In this document: positions 16,307 to 25,432 of the stretch, one piece after another
How positions within the stretch are numbered: the first letter of the stretch is position 1
Layout: every line of letters starts with the position of its first letter
Source: an uncultured Desulfovibrio sp.
GTDB lineage: Bacteria; Desulfobacterota; Desulfovibrionia; Desulfovibrionales; Desulfovibrionaceae
Reading direction: 5' to 3'
NCBI RefSeq assembly: GCF_902477725.1
Contig: NZ_CABSIF010000007.1
Span: 62,001 to 126,000 of the forward strand
DNA length: 64,000 nucleotides
Translations under genes and position numbers: made by a program
The notes under the pieces: generated by a model
What the model saw: the letters and a program-made list of their open reading frames with translations, nothing else
The model's database searches: none
Told to the model about the DNA's origin: nothing

Positions 16307-17914
16307 TTACGCCTTGGCAGCGTGTTTTTTGTCGTCCTTGCGGATGTCGTCAAGGATGTCCGTTACAATATTGACCTGAGCGGCAAGATCACGCACCTGA
16401 CCGGCGGCGGCATTGGTGGCCTCGGCAATGCGGGCGCTCAGCGTGTTGACCTCGGCAATATTGCGGTTGATTTCTTCTGAGGCTGCCGACTGTTGGGTGG
16501 CTGCCGCGGCAATGGCGGAAACCCGGCTGCTGGAATCGCCTGCGAGATTTGAGATAAGGTCAAGCGAGTGCCCCGATTCCTGCGCCATATGACTCACTTC
16601 TTCAATGGAATTGACAGTGTGATCCACTGTGGTGGCGCTTTTGCTGGTACCTTCCTGAATGGCGGCAATGGCTTTTTCCACCTCGCTGGTGGCGCTCATG
16701 GTCTTTTCGGCCAGTTTGCGCACTTCGTCCGCCACCACGGCAAAACCGCGACCGGCATCGCCAGCGCGGGCGGCCTCAATGGCGGCGTTAAGGGCAAGCA
16801 GGTTGGTCTGGTCGGCAATGTCGCGGATGAGCGTCAGCACTGCGCCAATATCCCTTGCCTGTTTGTCCAGTGTGCTCATTTCGCCCTTGAGGCCAGAGGC
16901 CTTGCCCTGAACTTCCTGCATATTCTTGATGGTGCGCAGCACAATGTCCGCGCCTTCCTGAGCGTGTCCCTGCACGGAATTGGCCGCATCGGCAGCGCCA
17001 TCTGCATTGTGGGCCACTTCAAGTACGGTGGAGTTCATTTCGTCCATGGCTGTGGCGGTTTCGGCCATGCGGTCAGCCACCGTGCCGGACTTGTCGCGTA
17101 CATCGTTGAGTGATTTGTCGAGAGTATTGGCGGCATGCTGCAATGTTTCCACAACGCCCTCAAGCTGGTTCACAGTCTCCATGCGGGCCTTGTGCGCGGC
17201 TTGATCAGCTTTCTTTTCAAGGGCAATGCGTTCGGTGATGTCCTCGCCAATTTCTACATGGCCCACCACGTTGCCGCGCCGATCCTGCAAAAAGTCGAGC
17301 ATGATCTGCATGGTTTTGCCATTGGGCATCTCATTGATGACCTGCTTGTTGCCCAGGCGTAGTTGCTCAATGCCGCACTGCGGCGTGTTGCAGATGTTGC
17401 CCTGCTTTTCCGAGCAGTGCTTGCCCACCACATCCCCCTGACAGGACTTATTCATGCTCTCAAGCGCGATCTTGTTGCAGAAGGTCCAGACCATTTCGTT
17501 GTCTGTCACCGAAATGGAGAGGGGCAGGGTATTGAGTATGCTCTCGTACCAGTGGGCCTGGCCTTCGAGCTTGGCAACCATTTCCTGCAGGGCAGTGGCC
17601 ATGTGGCCCAGGCAGTCGGAGCGGTCTATTTCCAGCTTTGCTTTTTCATCGCCAGCGGCAATAGCCTTGGCGTAGAGCACAATTTTACGGATGGGACAGA
17701 GTCTGTTGCATATAAAAAAAGAGCCAGCAACGGCTAGCAGAAGTGTAAAGCCGCCGCCAATCAGCAGGGCTTTCAGGGCGGCAGCGCCGGACAGGGCATC
17801 TCCCAGAACCATGGTAAACCCGATGAGCATGGCCATACAGGCCAGCACGAGACCCGCAACAAAAACAAAAATGATACGATAAGCCAAAGTCATGTTCATG
17901 GAATGGAACCTCAT
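16307..17914 (-). CDS. Methyl-accepting chemotaxis protein with PAS domain
   Basis: About 535 residues: two membrane segments near the N-terminus with only a very short loop between them, a HAMP-like stretch, a PAS domain (WYESILNTLPLSISVTDNE), then a signalling domain with the hairpin DIADQTNLLALNAAIEAARA. The PAS part holds a cysteine-rich segment (CQGDVVGKHC, GNICNTPQCG) that may bind heme, metal or an Fe-S cluster, hinting at redox or oxygen sensing from inside the cell. No C-terminal methyltransferase-docking pentapeptide is seen. AAAGG precedes the ATG at 17914; another ATG at 17899 is possible. Confidence 0.9.
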   Translation of the reverse strand: MRFHSMNMTLAYRIIFVFVAGLVLACMAMLIGFTMVLGDALSGAAALKALLIGGGFTLLLAVAGSFFICNRLCPIRKIVLYAKAIAAGDEKAKLEIDRSDCLGHMATALQEMVAKLEGQAHWYESILNTLPLSISVTDNEMVWTFCNKIALESMNKSCQGDVVGKHCSEKQGNICNTPQCGIEQLRLGNKQVINEMPNGKTMQIMLDFLQDRRGNVVGHVEIGEDITERIALEKKADQAAHKARMETVNQLEGVVETLQHAANTLDKSLNDVRDKSGTVADRMAETATAMDEMNSTVLEVAHNADGAADAANSVQGHAQEGADIVLRTIKNMQEVQGKASGLKGEMSTLDKQARDIGAVLTLIRDIADQTNLLALNAAIEAARAGDAGRGFAVVADEVRKLAEKTMSATSEVEKAIAAIQEGTSKSATTVDHTVNSIEEVSHMAQESGHSLDLISNLAGDSSSRVSAIAAAATQQSAASEEINRNIAEVNTLSARIAEATNAAAGQVRDLAAQVNIVTDILDDIRKDDKKHAAKA

Positions 17915-18253
17915 CCTGCGCCTTTGATTTGCTGGCAAACACCATTTGGCCCGGGCGCTGTCAGTTGGCCAGTGCAAAGAAATGCAACGCGCAAACAGAA
18001 ACCATCCCATTGAGATTCCTGAAAGTTTTTACGATGCATGTGTCTTTGGCAAAACACGTAGCATATATTATGTAATCAATACTATATGCTGGGAGGCAGA
18101 AAAACAAGGAGATTGCGCAAATGTGCACAAATCACAAACGCATTGCAGGGCAACGCAGACAATCTCCGTGTTGCCCTTCTTACGGCAGAATCATCGAAAA
18201 ATTTATACCGGAGTGAAAAAAAAGACGAGTCGCTGAGTTGGATATGCGGGATG
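17915..18253. other. Intergenic region with a possible mini-ORF and RNA switch
   Basis: About 340 bases lie between the chemoreceptor start and the recR stop. On the plus strand TTGGCA (18046-18051), 17 bases, TATGTA (18069-18074) may form a promoter. AAGGAG at 18106-18111 precedes an ATG at 18121 opening a 31-codon frame that stops at 18214-18216. GGAGATTG (18108-18115) is complementary to CAATCTCC (18160-18167) within the frame, and a separate stem GGGCAAC/GTTGCCC (18148-18154 with 18170-18176) encloses the latter. No downstream gene on this strand is close. Confidence 0.3.
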
Positions 18254-18865
18254 TCAGGAGAGATCCTGCCGGAATTGCAGGGATTGTCGCAGGGTTTCTT
18301 TGTCCATGAATTTTACTTCGGCCCCAAGGGGAATCCCCTGCGCAAGACGCGAAACGCGCACGGCGGGGAACTGCCTGCGCACCATCTGCCGAATGAAGGA
18401 AGCTGTATTCTCTGCCTCAAGCGTTGCGCCCAGGGCTAGAATAAGCTCCTGCACCTCGCCCTCGCCCAGACGCTTCACCAGTCTGTCCATGTCGAGGCTG
18501 TCGGAATCCATGCGCTCAAGAGGGGCGAGCAGGCCGCCCAGTATCAAATACTGGCCGTGATAAAAGCCGCCTTCGTCCAGTGTGAGCATGCTGTCCCATT
18601 CCGTGACAAGGCAAAGCGTGTCGCGGGCGCGCTCCGTATCGGAACAGACGGCGCAGGGGTCAGTGGAAGAAAGCCCGCCGCAGCGCGAGCAGAGGTGCAG
18701 ATTGTCGCGCAGGTCGTGGATGCCGCGCCCAAGACGCCGTGTTTCGGCTTCCGGCCATTTGAGCAGGGCCATGGCAGCCCGCATGGCGGATTTGGGGCCA
18801 AGGCCCGGCAGACGCGAAAGCTGCTCTACCAGGGCCTTGAGCGGTTCGGGAATCCGATCGTGCAT
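18254..18865 (-). CDS. recR: Recombination mediator RecR
   Basis: The 203-residue protein starts with an HhH region (LVEQLSRLPGLGPKSAMRAA), then a four-Cys zinc finger (CSRCGGL, CAVCSD) and a Toprim domain (LCLVTEWDSMLTLDEGGFYH, LILALGATLEAENTASFI). RecR works with RecF/RecO to load RecA at gaps. It is the last gene of dnaX-ybaB-recR, 4 bases after ybaB. Confidence 0.97.
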   Translation of the reverse strand: MHDRIPEPLKALVEQLSRLPGLGPKSAMRAAMALLKWPEAETRRLGRGIHDLRDNLHLCSRCGGLSSTDPCAVCSDTERARDTLCLVTEWDSMLTLDEGGFYHGQYLILGGLLAPLERMDSDSLDMDRLVKRLGEGEVQELILALGATLEAENTASFIRQMVRRQFPAVRVSRLAQGIPLGAEVKFMDKETLRQSLQFRQDLS

Positions 18866-18869
18866 GGCT

Positions 18870-19181
18870 CTAGAAAAGGCCGGGCAGCTTGATGCCGCCG
18901 GAGATGGAGCTCATTTCGCGCTCCATGGTTTCGCGGGCGATGCGACCGGCTTCGTTAACGGCAGCCAGAATAAGATCCTGGAGCATTTCAACATCATTGC
19001 CTTCAAGGGCTTTGGGATCAATGACCAGCTTGCGCAGTTCCTGCTTGCCGGAAACTTCGGCCTTGACCATGCCGCCGCCGCTGCTGGCTTCGTAGCTGTG
19101 CTCACCCAGTTCCTGCTGAAGCTTGGCGATCTTGCTCTGCATAACCTGCGCCTGGCGCAGAATGTCGTTCATGTTCCGCAT
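18870..19181 (-). CDS. ybaB: YbaB/EbfC family nucleoid-associated protein
   Basis: The 103-residue protein starts MRNMNDILRQAQVMQSKI and shows GGGMVKAEVSGKQELRKLVI and VEMLQDLILAAVNEA, the YbaB core. The dimer binds DNA. AAGGAGAAACAC precedes the ATG. It sits between dnaX and recR, the standard neighbourhood. Confidence 0.96.
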   Translation of the reverse strand: MRNMNDILRQAQVMQSKIAKLQQELGEHSYEASSGGGMVKAEVSGKQELRKLVIDPKALEGNDVEMLQDLILAAVNEAGRIARETMEREMSSISGGIKLPGLF

Positions 19182-19268
19182 GTGTTTCTCCTTGCGTCTG
19201 TTGCATGCTTCCGGTTCCGGCGGCGTGGGCCGGGCGGACGCGGAAAGTTTTTTCAGTTGTCAGCGGCC

Positions 19269-21293
19269 TCAGCGGTTGTCCTGATCCACCGGGCGGCACC
19301 CTTTGACCCGTGCGTTCAGCACTTCAAGGCAGGGCTGCAACTCGGGCCTCTGGCTGAATTCTTCAATAAGTTCCGCCTCAGGGCGATAGGGCCGGGGCGC
19401 CACGAGTTCCAGCTGCGTCTGCCCTGCGCCGTAGGCGGCCAGAGCTGCTGTCAGCTCCTCGCGTCCGCGCTCAAGCTGAAACAACTGGGTTTCAGCCTTG
19501 GGGGAGAGGCGTAAAATTCCGTCAGCCCATGTGGCGCTCACGCTGCGCAGCAAATGCTGGCGCGGCATGTCGCGCCCGGCGCCTTGCCATGAAGAGCAAA
19601 AATCACAAAATGCCGCCCAGTTGCAGGCTGCCTGACCTTCCTGCTTGCCCTGGCCTGGTGTGCCCGCGCCGCTGTGGTTGAGGCCTTGCCCGCCTGTGAG
19701 GCTTGCGCCGGAGTCCGGCTGGTCAGAATCACTGGGGCCAGTTCCATATTGTCCAGAATCCTCTTGCCCTAAATTTCGAGGGCCAGAATCTTCCTGACGG
19801 GGGGCCTTCTGGCCTGGACTACCCAGACTTGAGTTGCCCAGATTTGAGCTGCTCTGGCTTGAGCAACCCTGGTCAGGCCCGCCATAAGCAGGTCTGTTCT
19901 GGTCTGGTTGCACTGCACCTGTTTGCGCACCGGGCCGCCAGGGGCGGTGCGTAGGGGCTGCAAAATTCTGGGCCGCGTCAGGCTCGTCGGCTTCCGCATC
20001 GTCCGCATCATTGGCGGCGTGCTGGCCCGTGGCGGCATCCCTGGGCCGGGATTGCGCCATCTGCGCGCTTCCGGCGGGCATTTCCGCTCTGTTTTCCACA
20101 CGTTGCCCAGAGGGGGGCACGGCATGAGCCTGCTGGGTTCCCTGTCCGGCTCCGCCAGCCTGTCCAACGGGGCCGGGCGTGGCTTGCCCAACGGGCAGCA
20201 ACTGCGGCAGCAGGGCAAGGTTGAGCAAAAGCAGTTCAAGCGCTGCTGCTGGTTCCGGGCTTTGCACTATGCCGCGCTGCGCGTCAAGGGCCATCTGCCA
20301 TGCCGCGTGCAGATGCGCGGCAGAAAATTGCGGGGCAATGCCCTGCCACAGGGCGGCTTCGTCTGCAGGAAGGCGCAAGCTCGGCACAATGGCCTGACCG
20401 CTCTGGCGCAGCAAAAAAAGGTTGCGCAGATTGCCTGCAAGCTCCCGCATGAAAAAGCCAATATCCACACCTTGCTGCAATATCTGGCCGCACAGGTTTG
20501 CCACAGCGGCGCAATCCTGCCCTTGCAGGGCGGTAAACAGCTCCGCAAACAGTTCCTGCCCTGCGAGGCCGAGCACCTGCCGGGTGGCTGCAACGGTGAG
20601 TTCCTCGCCGCCAAGGGCAAGGGTCTGATCGAGCAGCGACATGCTGTCGCGCACGCTGCCCGCAGCCCTGCGCGCAATAAGCCGCACGGCCCCCTCTTCA
20701 AAGGCGGCGTTTTCTTTGCGCAGCACGGCAGTGAGGTGGGCAAAGAGCGCGTCTTCGCTCAGGTGGCGAAACACAAAATGCTGGCAGCGGCTCACAATGG
20801 TAATGGGGAACTTGTGCGCCTCGGTTGTGGCAAAAATAAAGACCACGCGTTCCGGCGGTTCTTCCAGCGTTTTCAGCAACGCGTTGAATGCGTTGCGGGT
20901 AAGCATGTGGGCTTCGTCAATGATGAAGATCTTGTAGCGGCCTTCCATGGGCGCGTAGCCGATGGTTTCGCGCAGGGAGCGGGCGTCTTCCACGCTGTTG
21001 TTGGAAGCGCCGTCGATCTCGGTCACGTCAACGTGCACGCCCTGGGTGATCTTGCGGCACTGCTCGCACTGGTTGCAGGGTTCCGGCCCTGGTGCATGCT
21101 GGCAGTTGAGCGCCTTGGCAAAAATGCGGGCAATCGTAGTTTTGCCCACGCCGCGAGTGCCGCTCAAAAGGTAGGCGGCTGCGGGCCTGTCTTCTGCCGC
21201 AGCGCGGGAAAGGACGGCCTTGACCATGTCCTGTCCTGCTACCTGGGCGAAGTTTTGCGGCCTGTATCGTGCGGCGAGGGAAAGATGTTTCAT
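19269..21293 (-). CDS. dnaX: DNA polymerase III subunit gamma/tau
   Basis: The 674-residue AAA+ clamp-loader subunit has Walker A GTRGVGKT (45-52), zinc-binding cysteines 64, 73, 76 and 79, Walker B IIDEAHML and sensor FATTEAHKFPITIVSRCQ. A long linker (about residues 390-560) is rich in Gln, Ser, Gly and Asp, with loosely repeated EDSGP/QEDSGQ units, before a C-terminal tau-like domain. No clear slippery site for a shorter gamma form was noticed, so a single long product is likely. First gene of dnaX-ybaB-recR. Confidence 0.96.
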   Translation of the reverse strand: MKHLSLAARYRPQNFAQVAGQDMVKAVLSRAAAEDRPAAAYLLSGTRGVGKTTIARIFAKALNCQHAPGPEPCNQCEQCRKITQGVHVDVTEIDGASNNSVEDARSLRETIGYAPMEGRYKIFIIDEAHMLTRNAFNALLKTLEEPPERVVFIFATTEAHKFPITIVSRCQHFVFRHLSEDALFAHLTAVLRKENAAFEEGAVRLIARRAAGSVRDSMSLLDQTLALGGEELTVAATRQVLGLAGQELFAELFTALQGQDCAAVANLCGQILQQGVDIGFFMRELAGNLRNLFLLRQSGQAIVPSLRLPADEAALWQGIAPQFSAAHLHAAWQMALDAQRGIVQSPEPAAALELLLLNLALLPQLLPVGQATPGPVGQAGGAGQGTQQAHAVPPSGQRVENRAEMPAGSAQMAQSRPRDAATGQHAANDADDAEADEPDAAQNFAAPTHRPWRPGAQTGAVQPDQNRPAYGGPDQGCSSQSSSNLGNSSLGSPGQKAPRQEDSGPRNLGQEDSGQYGTGPSDSDQPDSGASLTGGQGLNHSGAGTPGQGKQEGQAACNWAAFCDFCSSWQGAGRDMPRQHLLRSVSATWADGILRLSPKAETQLFQLERGREELTAALAAYGAGQTQLELVAPRPYRPEAELIEEFSQRPELQPCLEVLNARVKGCRPVDQDNR

Positions 21294-21436
21294 GGCGCTC
21301 GTTGCCTTTGAAAGATGACCAACGGGCTGTCGGGCAGTCCCGGATTGCGCTGCGCGCGAACCCGCAGGAAAGGCTGTTACCTGTTGTGTCCGCGCTGCGC
21401 CGGATTACGACGCGGGTTGGACTTATTTACTCTTTG

Positions 21437-21474
21437 GCATCCGGCAGCCCCGCGAGGGCGGAACTGCCGGATGC
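21437..21474. other. Hairpin between ilvE and dnaX
   Basis: An 11-bp perfect stem (21437-21447 with 21464-21474) lies just past the ilvE stop. No T tract follows on the minus strand, so it is at best a weak or Rho-assisted terminator for ilvE. Confidence 0.45.
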
Positions 21475-21517
21475 ATATCTCTATAGCGGCGGCATTGCGG
21501 CCCGCCGTTTGTCTGCA

Positions 21518-22438
21518 CTAAATGGTAAAGCGGTGCAGCCAGCCTTCGTACTTGGGATTTTCGCCCTTGACGATGGCAAAGTATTCTTTTTGCAGATGCT
21601 TGGTCACCGGGCCAGCGTGTCCAACGCCGATCTGGCGGTGGTCAAGCTCGCGGATGGGGGTGATTTCTGCCGCGGTGCCGGTAAAGAACGCTTCATCAGC
21701 TATGTAGAATTCATCGCGGGTGAACTGCTGTTCTTCCACGGTGTAGCCGAGGTCTCTGGCAAGCTTCATGACGGAATCGCGCGTGAGGCCGCCCAGAATG
21801 GACGTCCAAGGCGTGGTTTTGATCACGCCGTCGCGTACGATAAAGATGTTCTCGCCCGTGGCTTCGGAAACATAGCCGTTGGTGTCGAGCATCACGGCTT
21901 CGTCATAGCCGTCTTCCTTGGCCTCCATCTTGGCAAGGATGGAGTTGATGTAGTTGCCGGCGGCCTTGGCCTTGGACATGCTGGTATTCACATGGCTGCG
22001 GGCAAAGCTGCTGGTCTTGACGCGGATGCCTTTTTCAAGAGCTTCTGCGCCAAGGTACGCGCCCCACGCCCAGGCGGCGACGATGGTCTGCACCGGGTTG
22101 TTGCCGGGGTAGACGCCCATTTCGCCGTGGCCCACAAAAGAAAGGGGGCGCACGTAACCTTCGGGCAGTTTGTTGGCCTTGAGGGTCTCAATACAGGCGA
22201 CTACGAGCTGTTCAGCCGTGAAGGGTACTTCCAGGCGCATAATCTTAGCGGAGTTAATTAGGCGCTTGCAGTGGTCTTCCAGACGGAATACGGCAGAAGT
22301 GCCGTCGGCGCAGGCGTATGCGCGAATGCCTTCAAATACGGCGCTGCCGTAATGCAAGGCGTGGGTCAGCACATGAACCTGTGCTTGTTCAGAAGGGAGC
22401 ATTTTTCCGTCAAACCAGATAAACTTTGCGTTCTGCAT
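21518..22438 (-). CDS. ilvE: Branched-chain amino acid aminotransferase
   Basis: The 306-residue fold-type IV PLP enzyme has FIWFDGKMLPSEQAQVHVLT, HALHYGSAVFEGIRAY, the PLP lysine in SKAKAAGNYINS and the phosphate-binding region GYVSEATGENIFIV. It makes Leu, Ile and Val from the 2-oxo acids. GCGGAGGAAAGCC precedes the ATG at 22438; the open frame further upstream has no IlvE character. Confidence 0.96.
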   Translation of the reverse strand: MQNAKFIWFDGKMLPSEQAQVHVLTHALHYGSAVFEGIRAYACADGTSAVFRLEDHCKRLINSAKIMRLEVPFTAEQLVVACIETLKANKLPEGYVRPLSFVGHGEMGVYPGNNPVQTIVAAWAWGAYLGAEALEKGIRVKTSSFARSHVNTSMSKAKAAGNYINSILAKMEAKEDGYDEAVMLDTNGYVSEATGENIFIVRDGVIKTTPWTSILGGLTRDSVMKLARDLGYTVEEQQFTRDEFYIADEAFFTGTAAEITPIRELDHRQIGVGHAGPVTKHLQKEYFAIVKGENPKYEGWLHRFTI

Positions 22439-22725
22439 GGCTTTCCTCCGCAGTAGCCTGCTGTATAAGACGCGGGCGCGCCGGGGCAGTCCCGGCGGTT
22501 GCCGCAAGAGCAAAAATCTACTGAAAATGACCGAATATGGCAAGCAATTGCGCCAGTGGGAGAAAGAATATCCACAATTGCGGGCGCATGGAGCAGGCAA
22601 AGGGGATGCGCGGTGCGGCAGGGCGGGTAAGGCCGCCTGAAAACTGCCCAATAATAAGGGCTGGCCCTGCGGATGGCGATGCCGTATGTTCAGGGCCAGC
22701 AAACAAGTATTATGAGGCCGGAATT

Positions 22726-24549
22726 ATGAGCGAAACATATGTGCTGGGCATTGACGCCGGGGGTACGCATACCGATGCCGTACTGCTTGCCTGCGATGCC
22801 GCCGCAGAAGAAATGGTTCCGGACGGGACGGGCGCAGATGGATTTGGCGCCGAAGCGTTGCCCTCCGCCCGGCTGGTGGCCAGCGCCAAGGCGCGCACCC
22901 GTCACGACAATCTGCCCGCGTCTGTGCGAGAGGTGCTTGCCGCCCTGGCAAAGGCTGCTCCTGACTGCGATTTTGGCGCTATTTCACGCGTGACGCTTGG
23001 GGCGACTTTGGCCGTCAACGCCTTGGTGCAGGATCGTGCAGACCCTGTGGGTCTGGCACTTTCCGCCGGGCCGGGGCTTGACCCGCATCGTTTTGCAATG
23101 GGCGCGCATGTCTGCGTTGTCCCTGGCGGGCTGGACCACCGGGGCGTGGAGGTCAGCCCTCTGCGTACAGCCTTCCTGCCTGCCGCTGTCAAGGAATGGG
23201 AGACGGCGGGGGTTGCCGCCGTGGCCTGCGTGGGCAAATTCTCGCCGCGTAATGCTGCGCACGAGCTGGCCATGAGCGAGGCCGTGCGGTCGGCTGCGCC
23301 GCAGATGTCCATAACTGTGGGGCACAGGCTTTCGGGGCGGCTCAACTTTCCCCGGCGCATGGCAACCGCCTATTTCAACGCCGCCGTGCAACGCCTGCAC
23401 AATGAATTTCTGGACGCCGTGGAGGCGGCCCTTGCCGAAGCTGGCATTACAGCCTCAGTGCGTCTGCTCAAGGCGGACGGCGGTGCGGTGCCGCTGACGC
23501 TTTCGCGCCGGGAGCCTGTGCAGTCCATACTTTCCGGCCCTGCGGCCAGCGTCATGGGCGTGCTCGCCCTGTGCGGCGGCAGCAAGGCCATGAGGCAGGG
23601 CTGCTCCCTGCTGCTCGATATGGGCGGCACCACAACAGATATGGCGCTCTTTGTGGACGGCTCCCCGGTGGTGGACAGGGACGGCATGCTGCTCAAGGGG
23701 CGGCGCACCCTTGTGCGCGCTCTGGCTTCGGTTTCCATCGGTGTGGGCGGCGATTCGCTGCTTACGGTGGATGCCGCGCCCGACGCTGCGCGCCCGGTTC
23801 AGGTCGGCCCCTTGCGTGAAGGCCCGGCCATGGCCTTTGGCGGTTCACGGCCCACTCTGCTGGATGCTCTGAACATATTGAATTCTGCCGCTGGCCCGGC
23901 TGACGCGCAGGGCATCCATGGCGGGGATGCCGTGGCGGGCGATGTGGCAGCATCCATTGCGGGCATTGCCGCCCTGGCCGCAGAATGCAGTCTGTCTCCT
24001 GAATCTCTGGCCCAAATGGCCGCAGACGATGCCCTTGCGCAGGTGGCTGCCGCAGCTCGTGCCCTGACCGATGGCATCAATGCCCGTCCCATTTATACTC
24101 TGGCGGCCCTCAAGGCTGTGCGCGAGGCGCGCCCGCAGCATGTGTGGCTGGTGGGCGGCCCTGCGGCCTGCATTGCCCGGCGCATGTCCACAGCGCTGAA
24201 CATGCCCGTGGAAACACCACCACACGCCGATGTTGCCAATGCCGTGGGCGCGGCCCTGACCCTGCCCACAGACGCGCTCGAACTCTACGCTGATACCGGG
24301 CGTTGCGTTCTGACAATCCCGGCGCTGGAGCTGACCGAGCGCATCGGCAAGGGCTACAGCCTGAGCGAAGCCCGCCAGCGGGCCAGCGCCCTGCTGCGCG
24401 AAAGGCTGGAGGCGGCTGGCATCAGCGGCGCGCGGGTGGAAGTGACCGAGGCCGACATATTTGCCACGCTGGATGACGCAGGTTTTGGGAGCAAGGATAT
24501 TCGGGTTGTGTGTCAAGTAGTTCCCGGCCTCTCCGCCAAGGTAGGCTAG
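22726..24549 (+). CDS. Hydantoinase/oxoprolinase (HyuA-type) family protein
   Basis: The 607-residue protein has actin-like ATPase motifs GIDAGGTHTDAVLL near the N-terminus and LLLDMGGTTTDMALFV in the middle, with GHRLSGRLNFPRRMATAYFN and HVWLVGGPAACIA later. HyuA-type subunits hydrolyse cyclic amides or carboxylate ketones with ATP, usually with a HyuB partner. No HyuB gene is nearby, so the substrate cannot be named. GAGG precedes the ATG. It is divergent from ilvE. Confidence 0.82.
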   Translation: MSETYVLGIDAGGTHTDAVLLACDAAAEEMVPDGTGADGFGAEALPSARLVASAKARTRHDNLPASVREVLAALAKAAPDCDFGAISRVTLGATLAVNALVQDRADPVGLALSAGPGLDPHRFAMGAHVCVVPGGLDHRGVEVSPLRTAFLPAAVKEWETAGVAAVACVGKFSPRNAAHELAMSEAVRSAAPQMSITVGHRLSGRLNFPRRMATAYFNAAVQRLHNEFLDAVEAALAEAGITASVRLLKADGGAVPLTLSRREPVQSILSGPAASVMGVLALCGGSKAMRQGCSLLLDMGGTTTDMALFVDGSPVVDRDGMLLKGRRTLVRALASVSIGVGGDSLLTVDAAPDAARPVQVGPLREGPAMAFGGSRPTLLDALNILNSAAGPADAQGIHGGDAVAGDVAASIAGIAALAAECSLSPESLAQMAADDALAQVAAAARALTDGINARPIYTLAALKAVREARPQHVWLVGGPAACIARRMSTALNMPVETPPHADVANAVGAALTLPTDALELYADTGRCVLTIPALELTERIGKGYSLSEARQRASALLRERLEAAGISGARVEVTEADIFATLDDAGFGSKDIRVVCQVVPGLSAKVG

Positions 24550-24550
24550 G

Positions 24551-24698
24551 TGAGCGGGTGCGCCGTGCGTGTCTTTTTCCTTTCGGCTGTGTCAGCATCG
24601 GTTTCCATTTCGGTCGAGTACCGCGCTGTACACTCCCTGCATGAAAACCGAAGCTTCCTTGCCGAAAGAAAAAATCCATCGCACGGTGCACCCGCTCA
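24551..24698. repeat. Long imperfect inverted repeat (about 150-base hairpin)
   Basis: The arms 24551-24587 and 24661-24698 pair over about 37 bases: the outer 19 bp have one mismatch (TGAGCGGGTGC... with ...GCACCCGCTCA), followed by CTTTCGGC/GCCGAAAG. Inner arms TCGGTTT/AAACCGA continue the stem around a core GAGTACCGCGCTGTAC. It starts just past the HyuA-type stop, so it may act in termination or be a small non-autonomous repeat element. Confidence 0.7.
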
Positions 24699-24823
24699 CG
24701 AAGACATTCAAAATTTCGGTGGAAAGCAAGTGACACTCCGTGCAGACATGCCCTGTTGGGGTGAGTTTCAAAGAATTGAAGCCCCTATTTACCGAAAGTG
24801 ACACGAGAAGCGCGGCGATTGAT

Positions 24824-25357
24824 ATGAAAATTCCTCAGGGATACACCATAGAGCTGGCAACGGCAGATCTTGTGCCCCTGCTGGCGGCCATAGAAGTGGC
24901 CGCTGCGGGGATTTTTCCTCCAGGTTCCATACCGGATCACATCCGCTCCGATTTCACGCCTGTGGACAAGCTGCATAAAGCTGTTCAAAACAGTCTTCTC
25001 TGGGCGGCCCTTGACCAAGCGGGCAATCCTGTGGGCTATGCCTATGTGCGGTTGATTGACCATGCCGCCCTGCTTGCCCAGATTGACGTGCTCCCCGACC
25101 ACATGCGCAAAGGCATAGGAGCAGCGCTCATTGGGCTGGTTGCAGGGCGCTTGCGGCAGCGCAAACTACCCGCCCTCTATCTGACAACGTTTACCCATGT
25201 GCCCTGGAACGCGCCATTTTACGCCCGGTTGGGCTTCACGGCGCTAGATGATGCGGACGTGCCCCAGTTTCTCAAGGATATTCTTGAAGAAGAAAAGCGC
25301 TGCGGCCTGACCAACCGCATGGGCATGCGCCTGCCCCTCGCGGGAGAGGGCAACTAA
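24824..25357 (+). CDS. GNAT family N-acetyltransferase
   Basis: The 177-residue protein has the acetyl-CoA binding segment IDVLPDHMRKGIGAALIG (R/QxxGxG/A pattern as RKGIGA) and the family end NAPFYARLGFTALDD. The acceptor is not identifiable. The ATG at 24824 starts the conserved part; a frame extends upstream to 24740 without clear homology. It lies downstream of a long inverted repeat and 76 bases before trmL. Confidence 0.85.
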   Translation: MKIPQGYTIELATADLVPLLAAIEVAAAGIFPPGSIPDHIRSDFTPVDKLHKAVQNSLLWAALDQAGNPVGYAYVRLIDHAALLAQIDVLPDHMRKGIGAALIGLVAGRLRQRKLPALYLTTFTHVPWNAPFYARLGFTALDDADVPQFLKDILEEEKRCGLTNRMGMRLPLAGEGN

Positions 25358-25432
25358 ATCTGTTTACCACGGCAATATGGCTGGCACCTCCAGTCTGAGC
25401 CATTCACCCTATTACCACCAGTCAGCTACACC

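Noticed and set aside
22439..22702. Upstream extension of ilvE in the same frame
   Set aside because: The sequence has no IlvE character and a strong ribosome site precedes the ATG at 22438.
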